A stretch of DNA of 64,000 bases from Bradyrhizobium sp. SRS-191 (GCF_024586915.1 NZ_JANBVS010000006.1:300498-364497); one strand, 5' to 3'. Shown: positions 47,485 to 56,332, counted from the stretch's first letter. Made by a program: numbers and translations. The notes: generated from the sequence alone by a model not told the origin.

Positions 47485-48888
47485 CTACGCCAATCCGCCC
47501 GGCTTGCCGCGCGTGACGTAGCGGCCGTCGCCCTTGGTGCCGGTGAGCTGGCCGTCGCGGACGACGAACTTGCCGCGCAGCATCGTCGCGACCGGCCAGC
47601 CTGTGATCTCGATGCCTTCGTACGGCGTGTAGTCGGAGCCGTGATGCAGACCCGTCTGGCTGATCTTGGCGGTCTTGTTGGGATCCCACAGCGCAATGTC
47701 GGCATCGTAGCCGATGGCGATGGAGCCCTTGTTCGTCAGGCCGTAGGTCTTGGCGTGGTTGGTGGCGGTGAAGGCGACGAACTGGTTGAGGCTGATGCGG
47801 CCCTTGCTGACGCCCTCGGAGAACAGGATCGGCAGCCGCGTCTCGACGCCGGGAATGCCGTTCGGCACCCAGCGGAAGCTGGTGCGGCCCTTCGGCGTCA
47901 GCTTGCCGGCTTCGTCGTCGTAGCGGAACGGGCAGTGATCGCTGGAGAACAGCGAGAACACGCCGCGTTGCAGGCCCTCCCAGCACGCCTCCTGGCTCGC
48001 CTTGTCGCGGGGCGGCGGCGAGCAGACATATTTGGCGCCTTCCATGTTGAGACCCTGCATGTCCTCTTCCGTCAGCACCAGATATTGCGGGCAGGTCTCG
48101 CCGTGGATCTTCAGGCCGCGCGCCTGCGCGCGGCGGATCTCCTCCATCGCCTCGCGGTTGGAGACGTGGACGATCACGATCGGCACGTCGATCAGCTCGG
48201 CCAAGGAGATCGCGCGATGCGTGGCCTCGCGCTCGACCGGAATCGGCCGCGACTTGCCGTGATAGTACGGTGCGATCTTGCCGGCGCGCTCGAGCCGGTC
48301 GGTGAGGAAGCGGATGGCGTCGTAGTTCTCGGCGTGGATCTGCACCAGGGCGCCCTGCTCTCGCGCGACCTGGAGCACGCCGAGGATCTCGTAATCGTTC
48401 AGCGCGAGACCCTCATAGGTCATGAAGATCTTCAGCGATGAATAGCCGTCGGCGACCAGCGCCGGCAGCTCCTGGCCGAGCACGGCATCGGTGGGGTCGG
48501 CGATGATGAGGTGGAAGGAATGATCGACGTAGCAGGCCTGGTCGGCCAGCGCGTGATAATCCTTGAGCGCTGCGCGCAACGGCTGGCCCTTCTCCTGCAG
48601 GCAGTAAGGCATCACGAAGGTGTTGCCGCCGAAGGCTGCCGCGCGCGTCGCGCTCTCGAAATCGTCGGCCATGACGATGCCGGGCCCCGAGGGCTGACTG
48701 ATATGGACGTGGCTGTCGATGCCACCGGGCAGCACCAGCAGGCCCGATGCGTCGATGATCTCGTCGGCGTCGGTGATGGTCTCGCCGATCGCCGCGATAC
48801 GGCCCTGTTTGATGGCGACATCGGCCTTGTAGGTGTCGCTCGCAGTGGCGACGGTGCCGTTGCGGATGACGGTGTCGAATGCAGCCAT
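47485..48888 (-). CDS. hydA: Dihydropyrimidinase/hydantoinase
   Basis: 467 aa, cyclic amidohydrolase fold. Metal ligands are visible: His60 and His62 (GGIDSHVHI), carboxylated Lys153 (SSLKIFMTYEG), His185 (VQIHAENYD), a later His (IVIVHVSN) and Asp in FSSDHCPF. It hydrolyses dihydropyrimidines or hydantoins to N-carbamoyl amino acids. It is encoded with a racemase/AMDase-like gene and an ABC importer on the same strand, so the pathway is probably uptake and ring opening of a cyclic imide. No dihydropyrimidine dehydrogenase is nearby. Confidence 0.93.
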   Translation of the reverse strand: MAAFDTVIRNGTVATASDTYKADVAIKQGRIAAIGETITDADEIIDASGLLVLPGGIDSHVHISQPSGPGIVMADDFESATRAAAFGGNTFVMPYCLQEKGQPLRAALKDYHALADQACYVDHSFHLIIADPTDAVLGQELPALVADGYSSLKIFMTYEGLALNDYEILGVLQVAREQGALVQIHAENYDAIRFLTDRLERAGKIAPYYHGKSRPIPVEREATHRAISLAELIDVPIVIVHVSNREAMEEIRRAQARGLKIHGETCPQYLVLTEEDMQGLNMEGAKYVCSPPPRDKASQEACWEGLQRGVFSLFSSDHCPFRYDDEAGKLTPKGRTSFRWVPNGIPGVETRLPILFSEGVSKGRISLNQFVAFTATNHAKTYGLTNKGSIAIGYDADIALWDPNKTAKISQTGLHHGSDYTPYEGIEITGWPVATMLRGKFVVRDGQLTGTKGDGRYVTRGKPGGLA

Positions 48889-48921
48889 GTGACGCGCTCT
48901 CCCAATTCCAGCAATCGAGGC

Positions 48922-49650
48922 TCAGGCGAATTTGTGAAACAGCGATCCCCATTCGCTGATGCCACGGGGATCCGTGCCGGCCAGCTTCAGCGACTTCCAT
49001 ACCACGGTGGCGATGGTGTCGAGAATCGGAATGCCGGTCTCCAGCTCGAGCCGCGCCACCAGCGGGGCGGCGCGCATGTTGGTGCAGACCACCGCGATCG
49101 CATCCGGCTTCTCGCGCGCGACCTCGCGGATCATGGTCTCGATCTCGGCGGGCGTCACCTCGGCGAAGGAGAAATTGTCCTGCAGGTTGAGGTGCCGGTC
49201 GCCGCGGCAGGCGATGCCGAGCTTCGCATAGTTGGCGATGATGCGCGCCTGCACGTCGTCGCGATAGGGCGTGACGAGACCGAGCGATGTGGCTTTCGCG
49301 GCCGCCAGGATCTCGTTCAGCGCCAGCATCGAGGTGGTCGCGGGGATGCCGGTCACCGCCGTGATCTGCTCGCAGAGCCTCACGTCGGCCTCGAAGCCGA
49401 GCCAGCCGGACGAGGTGCCGTTCCAGCCGATGACGTCGACCTTGGCATGCGCGAGCAACTCAGCCGCGCGCAGGATGTTGCTGATGTCGAACTGCGCCAG
49501 GGCGTCAGTGGAGAGCGCGATCTCGGTGACCTTGAAGCGGGAGAAATGCGCGGAGACGTTGGGCAGGCCAGCGACCATTGCCGAGGTGATCGGCTCCAGC
49601 GCGGTGTTCGACGACGGCGTCAGCATGCCTAGAAGGGTGCGTTTGGTCAT
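48922..49650 (-). CDS. Asp/Glu racemase-superfamily enzyme (AMDase/maleate isomerase-like)
   Basis: 242 aa, MTKRTLLGMLTPSSNTALEP start, typical of the arylmalonate decarboxylase/maleate cis-trans isomerase branch. Of the two catalytic Cys positions of the superfamily, the first is replaced by Gly (NGTSSGW, Gly78-Thr79-Ser80) and the second is kept (Cys189 in VVCTNMRA). A single C-terminal Cys with a GTS loop resembles arylmalonate decarboxylase more than racemases. Next to a hydantoinase gene, a hydantoin racemase-like or decarboxylase role is plausible; not settled. Confidence 0.8.
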   Translation of the reverse strand: MTKRTLLGMLTPSSNTALEPITSAMVAGLPNVSAHFSRFKVTEIALSTDALAQFDISNILRAAELLAHAKVDVIGWNGTSSGWLGFEADVRLCEQITAVTGIPATTSMLALNEILAAAKATSLGLVTPYRDDVQARIIANYAKLGIACRGDRHLNLQDNFSFAEVTPAEIETMIREVAREKPDAIAVVCTNMRAAPLVARLELETGIPILDTIATVVWKSLKLAGTDPRGISEWGSLFHKFA

Positions 49651-49733
49651 GGGTGAACGAGTCCCTTTGCCACAGTCGACGCCAACATGCGGGAAAATAC
49701 TTCGACAGCAGCCGCAAGCGAGCCGCCCGTGAC

Positions 49734-49891
49734 TGCACCCTCTCCCCTTGTGGGAGAGGGCATGTACGAAGGTGCAGCGAACTCGGTTGGGTGAGGGGTA
49801 TGCCTCGACAAATGCGAACGCGGAAAGAGACCCCTCACCCGGTTTCTCACTTCGTGAGAAACCACCCTCTCCCGCAAGGGGAGAGGGTGCA
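49734..49891. repeat. Inverted-repeat element, TGCACCCTCTCCC type
   Basis: TGCACCCTCTCCCCTTGTGG at 49734 and the complement ending GAGAGGGTGCA at 49891, with inner arms GGTTGGGTGAGGGGT and CCCCTCACCCGGTT. It separates the racemase-like gene from the ABC transporter genes, so these may be two transcripts. Confidence 0.8.
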
Positions 49892-49924
49892 CTGCCCGTG
49901 TCGCCACATGGTGCCGATCGCGCA

Positions 49925-50704
49925 TCATGCCAACGCCCTCTCCTGCTCCGCCCTTTCGCCCCTCAGGAGCGCAAGGATATGCCGCTTCAGCGCATTGAAC
50001 TGCGGTGAGGTGATATCGCGCGGCCGCGGCAGATCGATCGGGATGATCTCGACGACACGCCCCGGTCGCGCGCTCATCACGGCGACATGCGTGCCCAAGG
50101 TCAACGCCTCGTCGACGCCATGGGTGACGAACACGATCGTGCCCTGGTGCTGCTGCCAGATCCGCACCAGCTCGGTCTGCATGTCCATGCGAGTCTGCTC
50201 GTCGAGCGCGCCGAACGGCTCATCCATCAGGATCACTTGCGGGTTCATCAGCAGCGCGCGGGCGATGCCGACGCGCTGGTTCATGCCGCCCGACAGCTCG
50301 GATGGATAGTGGTTCTCGAAGCCGGTGAGGCCAACCATGTCGATATAGATCTGCGCCCGCGCGCGGCGCTCGGCCTTCTGGCCACCTCCCAGCAGCAGGT
50401 GAAAGGCGACATTCTCCCACACCGGCAGCCACGGCATCAGGTTGGCGTGCTGGAAAACGACGCCGCGATCGGCGCCCGGCGCGGTCACGGGCCGGCCGTC
50501 GACGCTGACCGTACCGGCGCTCGGCTGCTCGAAGCCGGCGATCATGTTGAGAAGAGTCGACTTGCCGCAGCCGGACGGGCCGAGCAGGCAGACGAACTCG
50601 TTGCGCGCGATGGACAGGTTGATGTCGGAGAGCGCGGTGACGTCGGCGTTGCGCTTCTTGTCCGTAAAGATCTTGGAGACGCCGGAGATGTCGATCGTCG
50701 CCAT
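49925..50704 (-). CDS. ABC transporter ATPase (nitrate/sulfonate/taurine type)
   Basis: 259 aa from ATG at 50704; a longer frame only extends into the permease gene. Walker A GPSGCGKST, Q-loop FQHANLMPWLPVW, signature LSGGMNQR, Walker B VILMDEPFGALDEQ, switch VTHGVDEA. Matches TauB/SsuB/NrtD-type ATPases. Substrate probably the one handled by the neighbouring dihydropyrimidinase (inference). One base separates it from the permease stop. Confidence 0.88.
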   Translation of the reverse strand: MATIDISGVSKIFTDKKRNADVTALSDINLSIARNEFVCLLGPSGCGKSTLLNMIAGFEQPSAGTVSVDGRPVTAPGADRGVVFQHANLMPWLPVWENVAFHLLLGGGQKAERRARAQIYIDMVGLTGFENHYPSELSGGMNQRVGIARALLMNPQVILMDEPFGALDEQTRMDMQTELVRIWQQHQGTIVFVTHGVDEALTLGTHVAVMSARPGRVVEIIPIDLPRPRDITSPQFNALKRHILALLRGERAEQERALA

Positions 50705-50705
50705 G

Positions 50706-51515
50706 TCACTCTCCGCCGCGCAGGGTGGTGTTGCGCTGCCAGTGCAGCACGCGGGCCATCGCGGTGCGGATGGCGAGGTCGCTGCAGAAGCCGAGCAGGC
50801 CAATGCTCGCCATCGCCGCCAGCACCAGATCGTAGCGCAGGAAATAATAGCTGTCCCACAGCACGTAGCCGAGCCCGCTCTTCACCGCGACCATCTCGGC
50901 GGTGACGGTGAGCATCCAGGCCGAGCCGATGCCGATGCGCAGGCCTGCGAATATGCTTGGCATCGCCGCAGGCACGACGATGTAGCGCAGCAGCTTGCGC
51001 TCGCTGCCGCCGACCATGGCGCCGGCGCGGATCAGGTTGCGATCGCAGGTCTTCACGCCATGGATGGTGTTGAGCAGGATCGGGAAGAACGCGCCGAGGA
51101 ACACCAGGAAGATCGCCGGCTTGTTGGCGATGCCGAACCAGATGATGGCGAGCGGGATCCACGACACCGGCGGGATCGGGCGCAGCATCTGCAAGGTCGG
51201 CTCGATCACGATCTCGATCTTGCGCGACCAGCCGATGGCGACGCCGAGCGCCACGCCGAGAAGGGTGGCAATGGCGAAGCCCGCCGCGACGCGCGACAGG
51301 CTCGCCAGCATGTCGGCCAGCCAATGGCCGCTATAGGTCTGGGTGTTGCCGTCGGTGCCGACCAGCCAGTCCGCCCACGCCCACACCACGGTCGACGGCG
51401 CCGGCAGCAGCGCCGCCGGCAACGCGCCCGAACGGGAGAAGGCTTCCCAGCCCGCGAGCACGAGCACGGGGACGATGGCGCGGTCGAGCTTCCTGAGCTG
51501 GGCGAGCGCCGTCAT
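50706..51515 (-). CDS. ABC transporter permease (SsuC/TauC type)
   Basis: 269 aa, six membrane helices and the family loop KPAIFLVFLGAFFPILLNTIHGVK. GSAWMLTVTAEMVAVKSGLGYVLWDS near the C-terminus is typical of this group. Paired with the ATPase and the binding protein on either side. Confidence 0.88.
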   Translation of the reverse strand: MTALAQLRKLDRAIVPVLVLAGWEAFSRSGALPAALLPAPSTVVWAWADWLVGTDGNTQTYSGHWLADMLASLSRVAAGFAIATLLGVALGVAIGWSRKIEIVIEPTLQMLRPIPPVSWIPLAIIWFGIANKPAIFLVFLGAFFPILLNTIHGVKTCDRNLIRAGAMVGGSERKLLRYIVVPAAMPSIFAGLRIGIGSAWMLTVTAEMVAVKSGLGYVLWDSYYFLRYDLVLAAMASIGLLGFCSDLAIRTAMARVLHWQRNTTLRGGE

Positions 51516-51516
51516 C

Positions 51517-52524
51517 TCAGTAGCCGAGCTCGGTCTTCGGCTTGCCGGTGGCGGCTTCCAGGAAGCGGTAGTCGAGGTTCTTCTCGACGGCGGCCGTGAC
51601 GTCCGAGTTGATGTATTTCAGGTCGCGCATCATCGCGGCGATGGCGAGCGCTGAGGAGCGATACATCTTCGGATCGGGATCGAGGTTCTCGACCGCGCCG
51701 GTGGCGATCGCCTTGTCCAAGCCGGTGACCTTGGAGATGACCTCGATCAGCGCCGGCTTGTCGGCGGCGATGTGCGCGTCGACCCTCACCACCGCGCGCA
51801 CCACGCCCTCCAGCGCCTTCGGGTTGGAGGCGATGACGTCGGAGCGGGTGAGGATCAGATTGGTCAGCTTGCCGGCGGCCTGGTCGTAGGGGAAGCCGAA
51901 GAATTTTGCCGCCTTGGCCTGCATGATCTGGGTGGCGAACGGCTCGACGGTGCAGATCAGCTCGACCTCGCCCCGGCGCAGCGCCTGCAGATGGTCGGAC
52001 GGATTGGGGATGTTGATGAACTGCACGTCCTTGTTGATGTCGATGCCCTGCTTGGCGAAGGCGCCGCGCATGTGGATGTCCTGCGCATTGCCGCGCGAGG
52101 CGGCGACGCGGAACGGCTTGCCCTCGGCCTTGTACTTCGCAATCAGAGCCTTCAGCGCGGCCCAGTCGCCCTGCGGCAGATCAATGTCGTTGGCGAGCAG
52201 CATCGCCGAGCCGCCATTGACCTGGCCGGAGATGGCGACGACGTCGAAGCCCTTGTCGAGCGCGATGGCGTAGTGGAGGTAGGTCACCTGCGCGACGTCG
52301 ATGTTCTTCGACACCAGAGCGGTCAGCGCATCGGTGCCGGTGTTGAAGCCGACCGCGTCGATGGCGACGCCTTCGGCGAATTGCGGCGTCAGCGACATCG
52401 GCGTGCAATGCGCGCATTTGGCGTAGCCGAGTTTGATCTTGGGTGCGTCGTCGGCGAAGCTGAGCGAAGGCAGCGCCAGCGCGAGCACAGCGAGAATGGG
52501 CAGCACGAAACGGTTCACGGTCAT
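51517..52524 (-). CDS. ABC transporter substrate-binding protein (TauA/SsuA/NMT1 type)
   Basis: 335 aa from ATG at 52524; a GTG two codons inside (52518) has GGAG at better spacing and may be the true start. Signal peptide NRFVLPILAVLALALPSLSFAD. Mature region: KIKLGYAKCAHCTPMSLTPQ, TGTDALTALVSKNIDVAQVTYLHYAIALDKG, SRGNAQDIHMRGAF. The CAHC near the N-terminus is unusual for this family. Substrate unknown: sulfonate, nitrate-like or, from context, a pyrimidine/hydantoin. Just upstream lies a 12-bp tandem repeat. Confidence 0.85.
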   Translation of the reverse strand: MTVNRFVLPILAVLALALPSLSFADDAPKIKLGYAKCAHCTPMSLTPQFAEGVAIDAVGFNTGTDALTALVSKNIDVAQVTYLHYAIALDKGFDVVAISGQVNGGSAMLLANDIDLPQGDWAALKALIAKYKAEGKPFRVAASRGNAQDIHMRGAFAKQGIDINKDVQFINIPNPSDHLQALRRGEVELICTVEPFATQIMQAKAAKFFGFPYDQAAGKLTNLILTRSDVIASNPKALEGVVRAVVRVDAHIAADKPALIEVISKVTGLDKAIATGAVENLDPDPKMYRSSALAIAAMMRDLKYINSDVTAAVEKNLDYRFLEAATGKPKTELGY

Positions 52525-52526
52525 CT

Positions 52527-52573
52527 CCAAGGCAGGTCCCAAGGCAGGTCCCAAGGCAAGTCCAAGGCAGGTC
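52527..52573. repeat. Four-copy 12-bp tandem repeat at the binding-protein leader
   Basis: CCAAGGCAGGTC is repeated at 52527, 52539, 52551 (one base shorter, one change) and 52562. On the minus strand it forms the mRNA leader directly before the ribosome site and start of the substrate-binding protein gene. Copy-number change would alter leader length by 12 bases. Confidence 0.85.
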
Positions 52574-52748
52574 GATCGACAGGCTTTCCCTGCCTTCAGC
52601 AAACCACATGCCATTTGGATGCGATATGCGATCTTGATTTTATGACGATATTTCAATAGCTTCTATTACATCGATTTTCAATGATTTGCCTGATCTGCGG
52701 GCGCGTCGCCCGAAATTCAGGCAATCGTGGGGAGCCACTGCAGCCGTC

Positions 52749-53495
52749 ATGACCACCCCGGCATCCCGGCCCAAGCTCAAGACGCGCTTCAAGCCGGCGC
52801 GGCTGAAGCTGTCGTCCGACCAGCCGACGCGGCCGCTGGCGCGGTTGTCGCTGCATGATCAGCTCGTCGCCAAGGTGCGCGAGATGATCATCGACGGCGA
52901 GCTCGCGGCCGGCGCGCCGCTGCCCGAGCGCATGCTGTGCGAGACGTTCGGCGTGTCGCGCACGCCGCTGCGGGAGGCGTTCAAGATCCTTGCCGCCGAG
53001 GGCCTGATCGAGCTGCGCCCGCATCGCACGCCGGTGGTGACGCCGATCGACGCCCGCGAGATCGCCGAGATTTTCGACGTCATGGTCGCGCTGGATGCCG
53101 CCGCCGGACACGCTGCCGCCACGCGCGCAACGGTCGATGACATCGCCAGGCTCGACGGCATGCATGCCGAACTGGTCGCGATGCACCATGCAGCCGAGCG
53201 CGCCGCCTATTTCCGGCTGAACCAGCAGATCCACGCCGAGATCACCAGACTCGCCGGCAATGCCGTGCTGCTGAACATGTGGAGCACCTTGCATGCGAGC
53301 GTGTTCCGCGCCCGTGCGGTCGCCAATTACGATGCCACCCGCTGGGACGAGTCGCTCAGGGAGCACGAAGCCTTCATGACGCTGCTGCGCGCCCGCGACG
53401 CCCCGGGCTTCGCGCAGGCGCTCAGCGCCCACACCCGCAAGACCGGCGATTCCGTGTTGCAGATGCTGAATCAGGCCAGTCAGGCCGGCGGATAG
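52749..53495 (+). CDS. GntR-family regulator (FadR/FCD subfamily)
   Basis: 248 aa from ATG at 52749. Winged helix near the N-terminus (LHDQLVAKVREMIIDGELAAGAPLPERMLCETFGVSRTPLREAFKIL), then an all-helical FCD effector domain (EIAEIFDVMVALDAAAGHAAA, FHAEITRL-like FRLNQQIHAEITRLAGN). The FCD domain usually binds a small carboxylate with a metal. Divergent from the ABC operon, so a likely local regulator of uptake and dihydropyrimidinase genes. Confidence 0.9.
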   Translation: MTTPASRPKLKTRFKPARLKLSSDQPTRPLARLSLHDQLVAKVREMIIDGELAAGAPLPERMLCETFGVSRTPLREAFKILAAEGLIELRPHRTPVVTPIDAREIAEIFDVMVALDAAAGHAAATRATVDDIARLDGMHAELVAMHHAAERAAYFRLNQQIHAEITRLAGNAVLLNMWSTLHASVFRARAVANYDATRWDESLREHEAFMTLLRARDAPGFAQALSAHTRKTGDSVLQMLNQASQAGG

Positions 53496-53564
53496 ACTTT
53501 CTTCACGTCGAACCGGTCAGGCTGGCGTCGCGACACACCAGAACTCCACGCGCCTGGCCTGATC

Positions 53565-53969
53565 ATGATCCTGCAATCGCTCGCCGGCCTGCCGGCTTTC
53601 CTGGTGTATTTCTGTACCGCGCTGGTCGCGGTGACGGCGTACCTGTTCATCTACACCCGCGTCACGCCCTACAATGAATTCCAGCTGATCCGGGACAATC
53701 ACCCGTCGGCGGCGATTTCGCTCGGCCTCAGCCTGCTCGGCTTCACCCTGCCTTTGGTCAGCGCCATCGCGCATTCGGCCAATGTGCTGGACTGCCTGAT
53801 CTGGGCGCTGGTGGCGCTGATCGTGCAGGTCATCGTCTATTATCTCGTGCGCATCCCGGTGCCCGATCTCGCCAACCGCATCGTCGCCGGCGAGCTGGCC
53901 TCCGCCATCTGGCTCGGGCTGGCCTCGCTCTCCGCCGGCGCGCTCAACGCCGCCTCGATGATCTACTGA
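53565..53969 (+). CDS. DUF350 (YjfL-like) membrane protein
   Basis: 134 aa with four membrane helices and the DUF350 pattern: DNHPSAAISLGLSLLGFTLPLVSAI in the middle and LANRIVAGELASAIWLGLASLSAGALNAASM at the end. Function unknown. It starts a three-gene set matching E. coli yjfL-yjfM-yjfC in content and order. Confidence 0.88.
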   Translation: MILQSLAGLPAFLVYFCTALVAVTAYLFIYTRVTPYNEFQLIRDNHPSAAISLGLSLLGFTLPLVSAIAHSANVLDCLIWALVALIVQVIVYYLVRIPVPDLANRIVAGELASAIWLGLASLSAGALNAASMIY

Positions 53970-53970
53970 C

Positions 53971-54363
53971 ATGCCCGAGCAACGCCCCGAATTCGGCAAG
54001 CGAAGGCCGCTGCCGCCGCCGCCGCCGACCCCGCCGGTGAAGCGCTCCGGCCATGTCGCGTTGCTGCTGATGGGGACACTCGCCGTCGGCGGCACGGCCT
54101 ACGCGCTGATGCCGCGCCAGCAGAGCTGTCCGGAAGGCGCGGAGACGCCGACGATGGCCGGTCAGCCGCAGACGGGCGAATGCAACTCGCGCCGTTCGAG
54201 CAGCAGCGGCGGCGGCGGCTCCGGCCGCTGGGGATTTTCGAGCGGCGACTCCGACTCTCGCGGCAGCGCTTCGAGCCACGTCGCCGACGCGTCCTCCGCC
54301 CACGTCTCGCGCGGCGGCTTCGGCGGCTTTGCGCACGCGTTCGGGTTCGGGCGCGGCGGCTGA
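53971..54363 (+). CDS. DUF1190-like (YgiB/YjfM-type) protein
   Basis: 130 aa, 1 base after the DUF350 gene. Pro-rich N-terminus, one membrane helix or lipobox-less signal (about 28-47), a Cys pair (SCPEG, ECN) and a Ser/Gly-rich tail with RGGFGGFAHAFGFGRGG. This matches the YgiB/YjfM type in layout and context more than by strong motifs. Role unknown, linked genetically to YgiC/YjfC. Confidence 0.65.
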   Translation: MPEQRPEFGKRRPLPPPPPTPPVKRSGHVALLLMGTLAVGGTAYALMPRQQSCPEGAETPTMAGQPQTGECNSRRSSSSGGGGSGRWGFSSGDSDSRGSASSHVADASSAHVSRGGFGGFAHAFGFGRGG

Positions 54364-54659
54364 TTTCCGTCGCGGAGTTGCCGCGAAAACACCGCCTTTG
54401 TGTTGTTCGTTCGGATTCGGATCTTTGACACAGACCAACGATCATAAAAAACTCGCCCGCCGACTGATCGGAATGCATCCGGAGACACGTTCGCGCCGGA
54501 TGGCGCCGACGACGATCGAGGCTGCCGCCATCGGGCAAGACCCTGCGGCGGAGCTACGCGTCCTCCGCGGCCGCGCCGTCAAACGCAGCGCGGCCGTGCT
54601 GTGCCCCGCGTCTATGGGCACGGCACATGTTGTTGCGTCGGTGGTTGTCGCGGCGGTGG

Positions 54660-55844
54660 ATGGCTGAGATGCAGCGCATCCCCTGCCCCGAGCGCGACGA
54701 CTGGCGGCAGACGGCCGAGCAATGCGGCTTCGACTTCTACGAGCTCGACGGCGAGCGCTATTGGGACGAGCGTGCCTACTACGCGTTCACGATCGCGGAG
54801 ATCGAGCTCGGCATCGAGGAGCCGACCGCCGAGATCGAGCAGATGTGTCTGGAGCTGGTCGGCAAGGTCGTCGCCGACGAGGCGCTGCTGCGACGACTGA
54901 AAATCCCGCAGGCCTTCTGGCCGCTGCTGGCGGACAGCTGGAAGCGGAGAGATGACAGCCTCTATGGACGGCTCGACCTCAGCTTTCCAGGCTTTCGCGA
55001 CGGCGGCCGCGCGCCGGCGAAGCTGCTCGAATACAATGCCGATACGCCGACCTCGATCTTCGAAGCCGCCGTCTTTCAATGGACCTGGCTCGAGCAGGCG
55101 ATCGAGCGACGCATCGTCCCCGGCCGCGCCGACCAGTACAATTCGATCCACGAGCGGCTGATCGAACGCTGGCGGTCCCTGGGCAAGGGACGACGGCTGC
55201 ACCTGACGGGAATGACCGGTGAAGCCGAGGACGCGGCCACACTGGCCTATCTCGCCGACACCGCCACGCAGGCCGGCTTGTCGACAACCGTGCTTGACAT
55301 CGCCGACGTCGGCTGGCGCGACAAAGTCGGCGGCTTCGTCGATCTCGACAACAACGACATCGCGCTCGCCTTCAAGCTCTATCCCTGGGAATGGATGTTC
55401 CAAGACGCATTCGGCGCGAAGCTTTCAAGCGCGCCGACGCAATGGATCGAACCGCCGTGGAAGTCGATCCTGTCGAACAAGGGCCTTCTGCCGCTGCTCT
55501 GGCAGATGTTCGAAGGTCATCCAAACCTGCTGCCGGCCTATTTCGAGGACGATCCCAAGGCGGCGAGCCTTGGCCCGAGCTTCGTGCGCAAGCCGATCTA
55601 CTCGCGTGAAGGCGCCAATGTCAGCCTGGTGTCCGACGGCGTCGCCGTCTCGGCCCAGGACGGGCCTTACGGTGCGGAGGGCTTCATCCGCCAGGCGCTG
55701 GCCCCGTTGCCGGATTTCGGCGGCGTTTTCCCGGTGATCGGCAGCTGGCTGGTGGCCCATGCGCCGTGCGGGATGTCGATCCGGGAAGATGCAACTCCGA
55801 TCACCGGCAACCGCTCGCGCTTTTTGCCGCACGCGATCGTGTAG
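54660..55844 (+). CDS. Glutathionylspermidine synthase-like ATP-grasp protein (YjfC/YgiC type)
   Basis: 394 aa from ATG at 54660 (54669 is an alternative). Family signatures: CGFDFYELDGERYWDERAYYAF, LLEYNADTPTSIFEAAVFQW, VDLDNNDIALAFKLYPWEWM and a C-terminal RKPIYSREGANV block that matches the ATP-grasp part of GSP synthase. The amidase half of bifunctional Gsp is absent, as in YgiC/YjfC. E. coli homologues do not make glutathionylspermidine in tests, so the real product is unknown. Some 300 bases before it (54364-54659) hold no clear gene. Confidence 0.88.
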   Translation: MAEMQRIPCPERDDWRQTAEQCGFDFYELDGERYWDERAYYAFTIAEIELGIEEPTAEIEQMCLELVGKVVADEALLRRLKIPQAFWPLLADSWKRRDDSLYGRLDLSFPGFRDGGRAPAKLLEYNADTPTSIFEAAVFQWTWLEQAIERRIVPGRADQYNSIHERLIERWRSLGKGRRLHLTGMTGEAEDAATLAYLADTATQAGLSTTVLDIADVGWRDKVGGFVDLDNNDIALAFKLYPWEWMFQDAFGAKLSSAPTQWIEPPWKSILSNKGLLPLLWQMFEGHPNLLPAYFEDDPKAASLGPSFVRKPIYSREGANVSLVSDGVAVSAQDGPYGAEGFIRQALAPLPDFGGVFPVIGSWLVAHAPCGMSIREDATPITGNRSRFLPHAIV

Positions 55845-55951
55845 AGCGTTAGCAATAAGCAACGAAAACGCCTCGACACTCCGCGCCGGATGGTTAGATA
55901 GAGCAAGGGGACGGAACTCCTGGACGCGGCGGCAGCGACCGGATGTGAGGC

Positions 55952-56332
55952 ATGACGACCGACAACGCTCAGCTCGAAGGTTTGCGCATCCTGGTCGCCG
56001 AGGACGAGGGACTGATTGCGCTCGAGCTCGAGACGGTGCTGCAGGGATTCGGCTGCGAGGTGATCGGTCCGGTGTCGCGCGTCCCCGAGGTGCTGCGCGA
56101 AGCCGAACGCGGCAACATCGATGGTGCATTGCTCGACGTCAATCTGCGCGGCGAACAGATCTTCGCCATCCTGCCGCAACTGATCGCGCTCGGGCTGAAG
56201 ATCGTCATCACCTCCGGCTACGATGATGCGACCCTGTTCCCTCCGGAATTCCGCAACCTGCCGCGGCTCGCCAAGCCGTTCGACGAGCGCGCGCTACGCG
56301 CCATGTGCGAGACGGCGTTCTTGCGGAGTTGA
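55952..56332 (+). CDS. Single-domain response regulator
   Basis: 126 aa. Receiver domain with LRILVAEDEGLIALELE, phospho-Asp in GALLDVNLRGE and Lys in PRLAKPFDERAL. No output domain. Convergent with the HWE kinase gene (6 bases between stops), the arrangement of a kinase and its receiver. It is the best candidate partner of the KaiBC-linked kinase. Confidence 0.85.
   Translation: MTTDNAQLEGLRILVAEDEGLIALELETVLQGFGCEVIGPVSRVPEVLREAERGNIDGALLDVNLRGEQIFAILPQLIALGLKIVITSGYDDATLFPPEFRNLPRLAKPFDERALRAMCETAFLRS

Noticed and set aside
52527..52573. CRISPR-like array
   Set aside because: The repeats are 12 bp and contiguous, without spacers.
54329..54667. 112-aa frame between the DUF1190-like and ATP-grasp genes
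   Set aside because: It overlaps the end of one gene and the start of the next, lacks a ribosome site, and has Arg/Ala-rich chance composition.
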